This document shows, in pieces, positions 19,752 through 30,760 of a stretch of DNA of 64,000 nucleotides. The notes below the pieces were generated by a model. It was given only the letters and a program-made list of their open reading frames with translations, did no database searches and was not told the DNA's origin. Both the position numbers and the translations under genes were made by a program. Positions within the stretch are counted from its first letter, which is position 1; each line of letters opens with the position of its first letter. This DNA is from Caballeronia megalochromosomata (GTDB lineage: Bacteria > Pseudomonadota > Gammaproteobacteria > Burkholderiales > Burkholderiaceae). Where the stretch lies: the NCBI GenBank assembly GCA_001580565.1, contig LRBF01000170.1, positions 1 to 64,000 of the forward strand, read 5' to 3'.

Positions 19752-20683
19752 GTGCGGTTCACCTTCGGATCGAGAACGCCCTGCACGAGATCCGCGCAGC
19801 TGTTCGACACAATGAAAATCGTCGTGATCACGAGCACGATCGCCTGGACGGCGGGATAGTCGCGCTGGAAGATCGCCGCCAGGAGCGCGCGCGACACGCC
19901 CGGCAAGTTGAAGATCTGCTCGACGATGAGCGCCCAGCCGAACATGTAGCCGTAGCTCATCGCGGCCGTGCTCACGAGCGACGGCAACGCGTTCTTCAAT
20001 GCATAGACGAGGATGCGTCCGCGCGGCAGTCCGAGCGCGCGCGCCGTGCGGATGTAATCCTGCGAGAGCGCGTCGACCATATTCGTGCGCACGAGACGGC
20101 TCAGCACCGCGATGTAATAGATCGACATCGTGAGCACGGGCAGTATCAGCGAGCCGAGATGCGCGCCGATGCCGTCGGCCCACGGCGCGAGTCCGCCGAC
20201 CGGCAGCCAGCCCGTCTTGAGCGCGACATAGCGGATCAGCAGCAGCCCGAGCCAGAACGAAGGGATCGACAGACCGACGATCGCCGCGATCCGCAACACA
20301 TGGTCGGCGGCGCCGTCCTCCTTCAATGCCGCGATCGTGCCGAGCAAGATCGACATGACGAGAGTCAGCACGAACGACAGCGTGACCAGCTCGACGGTGC
20401 CCGGCAGCGTATCGGCGATCTCCGGCCCGATGTCGTTGCCCGATACATACGAGCGCCCGAAATCGAGCGTCGCGGCATGCGTGAGCCACGCGCCGTATTG
20501 CGCGACGACCGGCCTGTCGAGCCCGTGTTGACGGTTGAACGACGCGATCTGATCGGCGCTCGCGTCGCTGCCCAGCGTGAGGCGCGCGGGCGAAACGGGC
20601 GTCGCGCGGCACATCGCGAAGAGCAGCGCGCTCACGACGACGAGCAGCATCAGCGAGGACAGTAACCTGGAGAAGAGTCTCAT
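19748..20683 (-). CDS. ABC transporter permease (OppB/DppB-like)
   Basis: A 311-residue inner-membrane permease with an N-terminal membrane helix (SLMLLVVVSALLFAMCRATP) and the DppB-like periplasmic segment (ASADQIASFNRQHGLDRPV). The EAA loop is DYIRTARALGLPRGRILVYA. It starts with ATG after a GAGGGA site and lies 10 bp from the binding-protein gene. It pairs with the OppC-like permease to form the channel. Confidence 0.93.
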   Translation of the reverse strand: MRLFSRLLSSLMLLVVVSALLFAMCRATPVSPARLTLGSDASADQIASFNRQHGLDRPVVAQYGAWLTHAATLDFGRSYVSGNDIGPEIADTLPGTVELVTLSFVLTLVMSILLGTIAALKEDGAADHVLRIAAIVGLSIPSFWLGLLLIRYVALKTGWLPVGGLAPWADGIGAHLGSLILPVLTMSIYYIAVLSRLVRTNMVDALSQDYIRTARALGLPRGRILVYALKNALPSLVSTAAMSYGYMFGWALIVEQIFNLPGVSRALLAAIFQRDYPAVQAIVLVITTIFIVSNSCADLVQGVLDPKVNRT

Positions 20684-20693
20684 CGCATATCCC

Positions 20694-22259
20694 TCATGCC
20701 CGCCCGACGGACACGCCGCCGAGCGCGAGCGAGAAGCCCGTGTTCACTTCGAAGCCCTTCACTTCGCTGCGCCAGAGATTCTGAACTTCCAGTGCGCCGA
20801 TCCAGACCGCGGGCGCATCGCGCGCGATCGTCTGCTGCATCTTCACGAGCAACGCCTTGAGCCCGGCGGGTTCGTCCGCGCCGTAACTCTTGTCGATCAG
20901 ATCGACGAAGGCCGGATTGTCGTAGCCGGTCGCTTTCCATAGGCTCTCGGTCGGACGGAACAGCGCGTTCAGAAGGTACGTCGCTTCCGGCGGCGCGATG
21001 AAACCCGTCAGCACCGCCTGATGATTCCCGACCATCGCCTGCGAAATCATCTGGCCGAAGTCGAGCGGCCGCAGATTGGCCCGCACGCCGATCGACGCGA
21101 GCTGCGACTGCATGAAGAGCGCGGTGGTCGAGGTATCGATCAGATACGCGGGCTGCACATACAGCAGATCGAATGATGCGCCCGTCGCGTACTTCGAGCG
21201 CGCGAGCGCGGCGCGGGCCTTCGCCAGATCGAAATCGAGGCTCGCGGCGCTGGCCGCGTCGTACCACGGCGAATCCGGCGCGAACGGCATGCTGCTGGCC
21301 TTCACCGCGCCGTAGCTGAGGTCGCGGCAGATTTTCACGCGGTCGAGCACGAGTGAGACGGCCTGACGGAACGCGGGATCGTCGAACGGCGCCTTGCGCG
21401 TGTTGAGGCACAGCATCAGCGGACTCGTCGGCGACGGCCGGCTGTCACCCGCGATGCCCGGCGAGCGGCGAATCTGCCCGAAGAGCTGCGCGGGCGGCGC
21501 GCTGATGACCTGCGTCTGCATCGACATCAGCGAAGCGAGCCGCGACGACTCCTCCGGAATGATGCGGAACATCACGCGTTCCCATTGCGGCTCGCCGCGA
21601 CGCCAGTAATTCGGATTGCGGCGCAGTTCGACGAAGTCGTTCGCCCGCGACTGCACGAAAATCCCCGGCCCCGTGCCGACGCCCACGGGCGCATGACGGA
21701 AGAAATCGCCCGGATGCTGCTCGCGGCTGCCTGCCGGAAAGATGCCCATGTACTTCGACATGTAGTCGAGCAAGGGCCGATAGGGGTGCTTCAGGCGAAT
21801 CAAGACAGTGTTCGCGTCCGGCGCCGTCACCGAATCGATGACGGTCCAGAACGGGCGGCGGAAAGCCTTGTGCGTGGGATCGAGCACGTAATCGAAGCTG
21901 TATTTCACATCGGCGGACGAAAACGGCTGGCCGTTCTGGAAGGTCACGCCGCGCTCCAGATCGAACCGATACGTCAGACGGTCGGGCGAGACGGACCATG
22001 CGCGCGCCAGTTGCGGCACACGCTGGCCGTGGACATCAATGCCGACCAGATTCTCGAAGATCAGCTGATTGATCGCCATCACGTCGTGATTCGGCTGATT
22101 GATCGGATCGAGCGTCTGCGGATTGCTCGGAATCGCGACCGTCAGCACGCCGCCCTGCGCCGCCAGTGCCCGCTGGCCGAAAGCGAGCGGCAGCGACCAG
22201 CCCGCGAGCCCCGCTGCGCCTATTCGAAGCACCTGCCTTCGGGTTCTGTCGAAACTCAT
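20694..22259 (-). CDS. periplasmic substrate-binding protein, family 5 (peptide/opine/nickel type)
   Basis: A 521-residue solute-binding protein. The N-terminus has twin arginines (TRRQVLR) followed by a hydrophobic segment ending in ALAAQGG, which suggests Tat export. Family 5 marks include ARAWSVSPDRLTYRFDLE, VTFQNGQPFSSADVKYSFD and FRQAVSLVLDR. The open frame reaches 22310, but ATG 22259 has a GAGGA site and begins the signal peptide. It delivers the regulon's substrate to the permeases. A promoter and LacI-type operator sit directly upstream. Confidence 0.92.
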   Translation of the reverse strand: MSFDRTRRQVLRIGAAGLAGWSLPLAFGQRALAAQGGVLTVAIPSNPQTLDPINQPNHDVMAINQLIFENLVGIDVHGQRVPQLARAWSVSPDRLTYRFDLERGVTFQNGQPFSSADVKYSFDYVLDPTHKAFRRPFWTVIDSVTAPDANTVLIRLKHPYRPLLDYMSKYMGIFPAGSREQHPGDFFRHAPVGVGTGPGIFVQSRANDFVELRRNPNYWRRGEPQWERVMFRIIPEESSRLASLMSMQTQVISAPPAQLFGQIRRSPGIAGDSRPSPTSPLMLCLNTRKAPFDDPAFRQAVSLVLDRVKICRDLSYGAVKASSMPFAPDSPWYDAASAASLDFDLAKARAALARSKYATGASFDLLYVQPAYLIDTSTTALFMQSQLASIGVRANLRPLDFGQMISQAMVGNHQAVLTGFIAPPEATYLLNALFRPTESLWKATGYDNPAFVDLIDKSYGADEPAGLKALLVKMQQTIARDAPAVWIGALEVQNLWRSEVKGFEVNTGFSLALGGVSVGRA

Positions 22260-22290
22260 TGATGTCCTCTGTGTCCTCGTTTCGGCTTTC

Positions 22291-22304
22291 GTGAATCGAT
22301 TCAC
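22291..22304. promoter_or_regulatory. LacI-type operator at the start of the importer operon
   Basis: GTGAATCGATTCAC, a perfect 14-bp palindrome. It begins 2 bp downstream of the -10 box of the importer promoter and so covers the expected transcription start, the classical position for steric repression. Confidence 0.85.
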
Positions 22305-22306
22305 TA

Positions 22307-22335
22307 ACAATACGAACCTGATACTTGCACGTCAA
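22307..22335 (-). promoter_or_regulatory. sigma-70-type promoter of the ABC importer operon
   Basis: On the minus strand, TTGACG (22330-22335) and TATTGT (22307-22312) are separated by exactly 17 bp. The start of transcription would fall near 22300, inside the operator at 22291-22304. It lies about 50 bp upstream of the binding-protein ATG. Confidence 0.7.
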
Positions 22336-22421
22336 CCAATCAAAAATGAGGAACGCCGTAAATGCGATTCCAACTGGCGAAACGCGATGAAAATCTGCCG
22401 CGCGCTTTTCGTATGCCATCG

Positions 22422-22439
22422 TGGTGAATCGATTCACCA
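22422..22439. promoter_or_regulatory. upstream LacI-type operator, longest palindrome
   Basis: TGGTGAATCGATTCACCA is a perfect 18-bp palindrome, the most complete of the five sites. It is about 133 bp centre to centre from the operator at 22291-22304, so a dimer-of-dimers repressor could loop between them across the promoter. It also lies just past the LacI stop codon. Confidence 0.85.
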
Positions 22440-22489
22440 AAGATCGCTGATTTGAGGCGAGCTGTCAAATCGGGTTGACCCTGATAGGC

Positions 22490-23599
22490 TCAGCCGGGCT
22501 GAACGGTCCGTGCCCGCCGGCGACCCGGCGTGGCGGCCGCGACAGGCGGCGCGGCGCACGATTCGCGGATGATCATGCGCATCGGATGCCGCGACCGTCG
22601 AATGCCGGGCGGCGCGGTGCCGTCGAGCAGTTGCAGCATGAGGTCCGCCGCTTCTCTGCCGATGTCGCGCGGCTCCTGCGTCACGACGGTCAGCGCCGGC
22701 GCGCAGAGGCTCGCGTACTGATGATCGCCCACCGACACGACCGAGAAATCGCGCGGCACGTTCAGGCCGAGGTCGCGTGCGGTCTGCAGCACCAGTGCGG
22801 CGTCGTTGAGCGGAGCGACCATCGCGGTCGGCCGCGACGGCCCCGCGAGCAACGCGTGACAAGAGGCTTCGTCGAAGGCGTCGGTCCGCCGGATGAGCGC
22901 GGGATCCACTGCGATGCCGGCGGCTTCGCACTCGACGGTGTACCCGCGCACCATCTCCCGCCCGACCCACGTGTGCTCGTGGCCCGCAACCAGCCCGATC
23001 CGCCTGTGTCCGAGCGACGCCAGATAGCGCACGGCCTGACGGCATCCGTCGGCGTGATCGGTCAGCACCGAATGGAACTGGCCTTGCGCATCGCGCTCCC
23101 ACAGCACGACGGGCATGTTCAGCGTATGGAGGATGTTGTAGTACGAGGGCGTCTCGTCATCGGAGATCACGCCGATCAGGCCGTCGAGGCGACGCTGGCG
23201 CAGGCTTTCGAGAAAGGCGCGCTCGCGCTCCAGGTCGTAATGCGAATTGGCGATGAGAATCTCGTAGCCGCGCTCGCGCAAGCGCGTTTCGGCGGCGCTG
23301 ACCATCTGCGCCGCTGTGTGCTGCGCGATATCCGAGATCAGGCATGCAATCGCCTTCGAGCTCCCGCTGCGCATGCTGCGCGCCACTGCATTCGGCACGA
23401 AATTCAGCCGTGCGACCGCTCTCGTCACGGCCTCGCGGATTTCCGGGGCGACGTTGTCGCGCCCGTTGAGTACGCGCGATACCGAGCCCACGGAGACCTT
23501 GGCGAGACGCGCGACATCCTGGACGGTCGGCGATCCTTGCGGTGACTTGCGGCTGCGCGTGGAAGGCGGTCCGGACTCTGGTGGTTTCAGCTTCGGCAT
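22490..23599 (-). CDS. LacI-family transcriptional repressor
   Basis: A 369-residue LacI/GalR regulator. The N-terminal helix-turn-helix is TVQDVARLAKVSVGSVSRVL at about residues 25-44, with the hinge helix NAVARSMRSGSS. The rest is a periplasmic-binding-protein-like effector domain with LGHRRIGLVAG and VVSVGDHQYASLCAPALTVV. It sits directly upstream of the importer operon and transcribes in the same direction. Five palindromes with a TGAATCGATTCA core in front of the surrounding units, including its own promoter, make it the likely regulator of the hyu, porin and importer genes. The inducer is probably the imported compound or a product. Confidence 0.9.
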   Translation of the reverse strand: MPKLKPPESGPPSTRSRKSPQGSPTVQDVARLAKVSVGSVSRVLNGRDNVAPEIREAVTRAVARLNFVPNAVARSMRSGSSKAIACLISDIAQHTAAQMVSAAETRLRERGYEILIANSHYDLERERAFLESLRQRRLDGLIGVISDDETPSYYNILHTLNMPVVLWERDAQGQFHSVLTDHADGCRQAVRYLASLGHRRIGLVAGHEHTWVGREMVRGYTVECEAAGIAVDPALIRRTDAFDEASCHALLAGPSRPTAMVAPLNDAALVLQTARDLGLNVPRDFSVVSVGDHQYASLCAPALTVVTQEPRDIGREAADLMLQLLDGTAPPGIRRSRHPMRMIIRESCAAPPVAAATPGRRRARTVQPG

Positions 23600-24043
23600 A
23601 GGCCCTGATCGGCATCGACGGAAGTTTCGAATCGCAATTGGTGAATCGATATATTGCGATTATAAGCACTCTGCCGCTTGCCTACCTCGGCATCGACTGG
23701 GTTAGTTTTTGTTTGATTTGCTTTTTCCGCGCCGTTGCTTGAGCCGGCACCTGGATTGCAGAACGTTTCTAGCGAGCGGATGCTCGAGTGCTCGTCCGCG
23801 AGCCCGCGCGTTAACGGTCTTGCCGCCGATCTGGTTCCGAAGGAACCCTCGGCTCTAACTGCCGTTTTCTCGTCGAGACTCGAGCGACCGCTGCGAAGCG
23901 CGACGTCATCAGTGTCAGAAGGCTTTCGCCTCATCGAGGTCCGTCACGGAAGATGACGGGGATTCCACCGCAAAACGTCGGCGGCGCAGGGGCTCAAAGC
24001 AAAGCATCGGGCGGAGTTCATCGCTGGACCGCGGGAAGTAAGC
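23600..24043. other. 444-bp region upstream of the LacI gene
   Basis: It holds the LacI promoter and operator (23642-23664) at its left end. In the rest (about 23700-24043) I see no recognisable gene or RNA. Open frames here have no ribosome-binding site and no family resemblance. Confidence 0.5.
23642..23664 (-). promoter_or_regulatory. degenerate LacI-type operator and -10 box of the LacI gene
   Basis: TGAATCGATATA (23642-23653) matches the operator at 10 of 12 positions, with the left half-site intact. On the minus strand a TATAAT box (23659-23664) lies just upstream of it, so the site covers the likely start of lacI transcription. This suggests weak autoregulation. Confidence 0.6.
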
Positions 24044-25261
24044 TCAAAGGGCCGTCAGGCGGCGATCCGGAGCATCGTCGAGATTCGCGCGGATCGTTGC
24101 GCCTCGCGCGATCTCGAGCCGGTTGCCACCGCGCGACTTTGCACTGTACAGCGCGCGATCCGCGGCTGCGAGAACCTTTGCCAGCGTGTCTTCCTCGGTC
24201 CCGAAGCGCGCCATGCCGATGCTCACCGTCGCCGCGATCTCCACGCCGCCCGCCGTGCGCGTGACCGTCTGCGAGAATCGGCGAACAACAGCTTCGGCCA
24301 GGTCTTTCGCGCGGGCGCTTTCGTGCCCCGGCAACAGAGCGGCAAACTCTTCACCACCGATGCGCGCCAGAATCACATCGCGCCCGAGCACACTGCGAAG
24401 AATCCTGGCGAACGACTTCAGCACTTCATCCCCGGCTTCATGACCGAAGCGGTCGTTGATGGCCTTGAAGTGATCGAGGTCGAGCGCGAGACAGGACACG
24501 GGCGGAAAGGCGTTGCTTTCGCGGATGGCGCATGCGCCTTCTTCGAAGAACCATCGGCGGTTGCCCAGACCAGTGAGGTAGTCGGTCTGCGATTCGCGTC
24601 GCAGATCGGCGTGGGCTTCGTCGCGCGCGAGGCGCAGGAGCGTCATCGGCAGGATGACCGAATAGAGCACCCCTTCGTACATCGTCGCCTGGCCGATGAT
24701 CGCCAGCAAGTGAGATCCGAACGATGCCGCCAGCCACGGCAGAATGGTGACCCTGAACGCGTAGAAGAGCGCGTGACCGCCCGTGACGGCCACGGCGATG
24801 TTGCGCGACTGCTTCCATTTCGAATCGCGCGTGCCGAGGAGTTCGCGCGCGGTCAGTCCGCACACCACGGAGATGGGAATGGCGCTGAGGTACGCCCACA
24901 TAACCGCTTCGCCGCGCTCGCCCGCGATGGCCCAGGCGAGCGCGAGCATCGACAGAATGCTGACGGAGATCCGGCCGTAGCGGCGTCCGTTCAGGAGCGC
25001 GACGCCTTGCAGGTTCAGCAGATACCCGCCGACGATGATGAGATTCGCCAGCGCGGAGCCCACGACGCCGGAAAGGCCGGGAACGTTATGCCGAATCGCG
25101 GCGGCGGCGCAGCCGAACGCGAGCGTAGCGTAACCTGCCGCGAGCACGCCAAGTTCACGCCTGCGCCGTGGATACGACCGGCGTTCGCAGAGCGTCAGGG
25201 CGCTGCTGGCGAGGAGCGTTCCGATTGCTAACAGGTAAAGGGTGATGAGGTCGACACGCAT
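24044..25261 (-). CDS. membrane-anchored diguanylate cyclase (GGDEF)
   Basis: A 405-residue protein. The N-terminal half has about six hydrophobic segments that probably form a membrane sensor domain. The C-terminal half is a GGDEF domain (residues about 225-390) with the active site ARIGGEEFAALLPG and LALDLDHFKAINDRFGHEAG. It should make cyclic di-GMP from two GTP. The four residues at the usual RxxD inhibitory site before GGEEF read GRDV, so product inhibition through that site is not expected. No ligand is evident. It stands alone, facing away from the small ORF at 25342. Confidence 0.9.
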   Translation of the reverse strand: MRVDLITLYLLAIGTLLASSALTLCERRSYPRRRRELGVLAAGYATLAFGCAAAAIRHNVPGLSGVVGSALANLIIVGGYLLNLQGVALLNGRRYGRISVSILSMLALAWAIAGERGEAVMWAYLSAIPISVVCGLTARELLGTRDSKWKQSRNIAVAVTGGHALFYAFRVTILPWLAASFGSHLLAIIGQATMYEGVLYSVILPMTLLRLARDEAHADLRRESQTDYLTGLGNRRWFFEEGACAIRESNAFPPVSCLALDLDHFKAINDRFGHEAGDEVLKSFARILRSVLGRDVILARIGGEEFAALLPGHESARAKDLAEAVVRRFSQTVTRTAGGVEIAATVSIGMARFGTEEDTLAKVLAAADRALYSAKSRGGNRLEIARGATIRANLDDAPDRRLTAL

Positions 25262-25341
25262 GCGCTCTTTGAGCTTTCTCCAGCCGAAGACGATCTAACA
25301 TGACTCGTATACGGCAGAGAAACCAGAAAATTGAGGGGAGC

Positions 25342-25476
25342 ATGTCTGATTTGGGCTATCGGGGCCGCGATGCGGATGATGAAGCCGTGCCTCACATTTT
25401 CTCGTCGACCGAACTGCTGGCTGTGGAAGACAAGCGACGCCACGAAAGCGCGGCGCATTGTTGCCCATGCTCGTGA
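25342..25476 (+). CDS. possible small protein, 44 residues
   Basis: An ATG-started frame reading MSDLGYRGRDADDEAVPH and ending in HCCPCS. It has an unusually good ribosome-binding site (GAGGGGAG) directly ahead of the ATG. It is acidic in the middle and has three cysteines in its last five residues. I recognise no family. It lies divergent from the diguanylate cyclase and convergent with the acetyltransferase. The evidence is limited to the ribosome-binding site and an open frame. Confidence 0.35.
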   Translation: MSDLGYRGRDADDEAVPHIFSSTELLAVEDKRRHESAAHCCPCS

Positions 25477-25518
25477 TAGCGCGGCTGATTGCCCGTGCGA
25501 TTACTATCGAATTAAGTG

Positions 25519-26079
25519 CTAAGCAGGTTTCGCGGCCTCAAGCGCGCTATTCCACGCCTCATTCGTCAGTTTGAAGCACATCCACTTTGTCGGGCTGCCG
25601 GAAATGTCCAGTTCCGCCTCATACATGAATTTCGCACCGAGCTTGGCGGTGGCCTTCTGCGAACGTATGTTGGACGGCCCGATGTGGAACCAAACATCTG
25701 AAAACATCTCGTATGCGTGGCCGAGCATAAGCCTTTTCAATTCGAGATTTGTCTCACCGCCCCAATGTGACCGAGCTAAAAAAGTGAACCCAATCGACAT
25801 AGAGTCCGGCTGATCCGGAGCTACGTAGTATCTCGAGCAACCGATGATTCGATTCGTCACGCGCTCAACGACGACCAGTGCGGTTCCGCTGTCGACGAGG
25901 AAGTCGAAATACGGCTGAAAAATCTCGCGCTTGTATCGATCTTTGGAGGGATGACCAGCCCATATCTCGGGGTCACTCGCAGCATCATATAGACCGGCAT
26001 TGTCATCCCGAACCAAGGGACGAACAATTAAAGTAGAGCCAGCGAGCACAGGCTGTGCATCAAACTTATTAGAGGGCAT
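25519..26079 (-). CDS. GNAT-family N-acetyltransferase (RimJ/RimL-like)
   Basis: A 186-residue acetyltransferase. It begins with a beta strand typical of the family (LIVRPLVRDDNAGLYDAASD) and contains LARSHWGGETNLELKRLMLGHA in the acetyl-CoA-binding region, followed by PSNIRSQKATAKLGAKFMYE. I chose ATG 26079 because GGGA sits 7-8 nt upstream; the frame opens earlier at 26124. The base composition is visibly less GC-rich than the neighbours, which suggests later acquisition. The substrate is unknown. Confidence 0.85.
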   Translation of the reverse strand: MPSNKFDAQPVLAGSTLIVRPLVRDDNAGLYDAASDPEIWAGHPSKDRYKREIFQPYFDFLVDSGTALVVVERVTNRIIGCSRYYVAPDQPDSMSIGFTFLARSHWGGETNLELKRLMLGHAYEMFSDVWFHIGPSNIRSQKATAKLGAKFMYEAELDISGSPTKWMCFKLTNEAWNSALEAAKPA

Positions 26080-26332
26080 CTCATTCCCTATAGTTAATGT
26101 GCGCGGAGAGTCTTCCCCGTACATGCTACTGTAAGCACATACGTCTGAACATCCCGGCCGCTCGGTCTCCTACGCGCTCGCGCAGCGAATGACAACCCGT
26201 TCGACTCGACGCAGTGGTCGATGTCCTCGGCCGCTTCGGGACAGCGGTCGACCCGCTCCCGTCATGCTTAACGTGGCACTGACGATGACCGCTCTCGAAG
26301 CGGAGTTGCGCGGGTAGCTCGAACGAATAACC

Positions 26333-27997
<1,665 letters not shown>

Positions 27998-28480
27998 GGG
28001 GAGCGGCTTCGAAGAGGATAGGCATGATAGCCGACCGGACGTACAGACCGGAGTCTTTTCGGGCCGCACGAGTGAAGAACCACCTGCGCTTTGCGGCGTC
28101 CACCATCCACAAAGCAAGGCGACCGCCGATTCCCCGGTATTCACTGCCCCTCCTCTCGCGCAGGCTGACACGTATGCGAACCGGACGATCATCGGCCGGA
28201 TCTCGTACCTCGACTCGACTGCGATCGCCTCGAAACCTCCAGCCAGTAAGGTAGGGCGATGCGCTTGCGGGACCACTACTCCAGGCGGGTGGACCACGCG
28301 TTGCGAGCGCACCGGCAGCCAAATACCTACCTGCGATCCAGGAAAACAAGGTTTTCCCTAACCTACCTGTTCCGGGTGGTGGCCCATCCTCGCGTACCAC
28401 TTACCTTGGCGCTACAAAGTCCGCTTCACAGGCAAGGACAGCACAACGCCCAACGTGAACGGGACGACAGGAGACAACCC
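27998..28480. other. 483-bp divergent intergenic region
   Basis: It separates the ABC-F and MFS genes, which point away from each other, so it must hold both promoters. I see no clear -35/-10 pair, palindrome or RNA in it. The long open frames here have no recognised content. Confidence 0.45.
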
Positions 28481-29770
28481 ATGACCGCTTCACCCGATTT
28501 CCAGGCGAAGTCCGCCTGGACGATGACCCTGCTGCTGACCGGGCTTGCCCTCATCAATTTCCTGGACAAGATCGTGCTCGGTCTGGTCGCGGTGCCATTG
28601 ACGGCTGAACTGAATCTGTCGCCGGAAAAATTCGGCGTCGTCGCCGGCAGTTTCTTCTGGCTCTTCTCCCTTTCGACTGTCCTCGTCGGCTTCCTCTCGA
28701 ACCGCTTTCAGACCCGCTGGCTGCTCCTCGCGATGGGGCTCAGCTGGGCGGCGCTCCAGTTGCCGCAGGCCTGGGCGACGAGCGCGCTCGGGCTGCTCGT
28801 CTGCCGCGTGATCCTGGGCGCCGCCGAGGGGCCCGCGTTTCCGGTCTCCGTGCTCGCGCTGTACAAGTGGTTCCCCGACCGCAAGCGCAATCTGCCCGTG
28901 GCCGTCATCAACCAGGGCGCGGCCATCGGCATGCTGCTCGCCGGGCTGCTGATTCCACTCGTCACGAGACAGTGGGGATGGCGCATGAACTTCCTGCTGC
29001 TCGGGGCGATCGGCGCGGCGTGGAGCGTGCTGTGGGCGTGCTTCGGGCGCGAAGGAACGCTCGACGGACAACCGGCCGCGCCCATCATGCCAATCGACGC
29101 GCAACGCCTGTCCTACCGGAGAATCCTCACGGACCGTTCGATCCTCTCCGTGTTCGCCCTCGGTTTCACGGCCTACTGGACCCTGGGTCTGAGCCTGACG
29201 TGGATACCCATGTACTTGGAAAAGGGACTCGGCTTCACCGGCGTGGAAGCCGGTCGCTGCTTCGCGATCGTGGTCGCGACCACGACGCCGGTCAACGTCG
29301 GCCTGAGCTGGCTGTCTCAGCTGATGCTCGGACGCGGCGTAAGCGCACGCAAGGCGCGGGTTCATCTGATCTGCATGTCGGCGATGGCCGGGGCGCTGTC
29401 GCTCATCGCGCTGATGCTGCTCCAGTTGCCTCCGTTGCAGAAGGTGGCGGTACTGGCGATCGCATTCGCGCTGCCGACTTTGAGCTTCACGCTGGCTCCC
29501 GCGCTCCTCGCCCAGATGGTTCCGGACAGCCAGCGCGGATCGCTCGTCGCCATTCACACGGCGCTCGCCAGTCTCGGCGCCGCATTCGCGCCCGCCATGA
29601 TGGGGCGAATCGTTCAGATCTACGGCAGCGGCAATAGCCATGCGTATGAACTCGGCTTCGCGGTCAGCGCAGCGCTGCTGATCGCGGCCGCCTTCGCCGC
29701 GCTGCGCTGGCTTCATCCGGATCGTTCGCAACACACGCTCAGTCACCTTCCGACGCGCGCCGCGGCCTGA
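28481..29770 (+). CDS. MFS transporter, anion:cation symporter type
   Basis: A 429-residue carrier with about 12 membrane segments, starting at ATG 28481 with an AGGAGA site 6 nt ahead. [20 protein letters not shown] in helix 1 and [10 protein letters not shown] in the first cytoplasmic loop, followed by [11 protein letters not shown], resemble the organic anion:cation symporter group (phthalate, 4-hydroxyphenylacetate and sugar acid carriers). Remnants of a GMC oxidoreductase and an aldehyde dehydrogenase follow on the same strand. Carrier and enzymes probably once formed an operon for alcohol or aldehyde use, so this carrier may have lost its pathway. Confidence 0.88.
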   Translation: MTASPDFQAKSAWTMTLLLTGLALINFLDKIVLGLVAVPLTAELNLSPEKFGVVAGSFFWLFSLSTVLVGFLSNRFQTRWLLLAMGLSWAALQLPQAWATSALGLLVCRVILGAAEGPAFPVSVLALYKWFPDRKRNLPVAVINQGAAIGMLLAGLLIPLVTRQWGWRMNFLLLGAIGAAWSVLWACFGREGTLDGQPAAPIMPIDAQRLSYRRILTDRSILSVFALGFTAYWTLGLSLTWIPMYLEKGLGFTGVEAGRCFAIVVATTTPVNVGLSWLSQLMLGRGVSARKARVHLICMSAMAGALSLIALMLLQLPPLQKVAVLAIAFALPTLSFTLAPALLAQMVPDSQRGSLVAIHTALASLGAAFAPAMMGRIVQIYGSGNSHAYELGFAVSAALLIAAAFAALRWLHPDRSQHTLSHLPTRAAA

Positions 29771-29876
29771 CGGCGGCGACCAAGCAGCGCCCAACTTGCT
29801 CACACCGATCCCTCCCGACAACCAGACGCGCAAGACCCGAACCGGCAACCACGCTCGCAACAGAACGATCGCGGCA

Positions 29877-30046
29877 GAGTATGACTACATCGTCGTGGGC
29901 GCAGGCTCGGCGGGCTGCGCGCTGGCCGCGAGGCTCGCCGAGGAGGCATCGGTCACCGTCGCGCTGCTCGAAGCCGGGCCGCATGACCGCCATATGAGCG
30001 TGTGGATGCCCATCGGTCTTGCATCGACTGTGCAGAAGGCCGGTCC
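29877..30046 (+). pseudogene. GMC oxidoreductase, N-terminal fragment
   Basis: The frame reads [20 protein letters not shown], the FAD-binding dinucleotide motif of GMC (choline dehydrogenase-like) flavoproteins. It continues through [20 protein letters not shown] and [15 protein letters not shown] proteins have over 500 residues; only about the first 55 remain. No convincing start codon precedes it. The frame stops at 30056, right after the sequence switches to aldehyde dehydrogenase in another frame. Confidence 0.85.
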
Positions 30047-30693
30047 GCCGACCTGAAGGCAGCAGTGACGAGCGGCGTGGCGCAATGCATGGTCAACTCA
30101 GGCCAGACCTGTGTCGCGCCGACCCGCATGCTGGTGCCGCGCGAGCGCTACGACGAAGCCATCTCGATCGCCGCAGCGGTAGCCAATGGAATCGTCGTCG
30201 GCGACCCGGCGGACCCCGCCACGAAAATGGGTCCCATCTCGAATCGCGCCCACTACGAGAAGGTGCAGGAGATGATCCGCGCCGGGATCGAGGAAGGCGC
30301 GCGCGTGATCGCCGGCGGCCCGGGCAGACCCGAGGGACTGCGCAGGGCTTCTACGCGCGCCCTACCGTCTTCGCGGATGTCCGCAACGACATGAAGATCG
30401 CATGCGAGGAAATTTTCGGACCGGTACTGGTGCTGATTCCGTACGACGGCGAGGAACAGGGCATCGCAATCGCCAACGATACACAATACGGACTCGCAGC
30501 CTATATCGCCACGGGCGACGCCGAGCGCGCGCGCCGCGTGGCCGCGCGCCTGCGTGCGGGATCGGTGCGAATCAACGGTGCGATGCTGGACATCACGGTT
30601 CCGTTCGGCGGCTACAAGACCTCCGGCAACGGGCGCGAGTACGGTCGCGAAGGGCTGGCGGAGTTTCTCGAGTGCAAGTCGGTCACGGTCTGA
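30047..30693 (+). pseudogene. aldehyde dehydrogenase, C-terminal fragment with a frameshift
   Basis: This is the second half of an NAD(P)-dependent aldehyde dehydrogenase. It begins at [19 protein letters not shown], right before the catalytic cysteine codon (30110-30112, in GQTCVAP). It continues through [11 protein letters not shown] and then loses frame near 30340, where one base seems to be missing from CTG(G)CGCAG. The remainder ([41 protein letters not shown]) is read in the next frame to the stop. The N-terminal NAD-binding half is gone. It is joined directly to the GMC fragment, so a deletion removed the sequence between them. Confidence 0.9.
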
Positions 30694-30705
30694 GACATCG
30701 GACAA

Positions 30706-30736
30706 AGGGCCTGCTCACGGAGCATGAGCAGGCCCT
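30706..30736. terminator. strong hairpin between convergent genes
   Basis: AGGGCCTGCTCA and TGAGCAGGCCCT form a perfect 12-bp GC-rich stem with a 7-nt loop. It lies between the aldehyde dehydrogenase remnant and the convergent BON gene. There is no long T-run on either strand, but the position fits a bidirectional terminator. Confidence 0.75.
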
Positions 30737-30760
30737 GATGCAATGTCCGGCACTGTTTTT

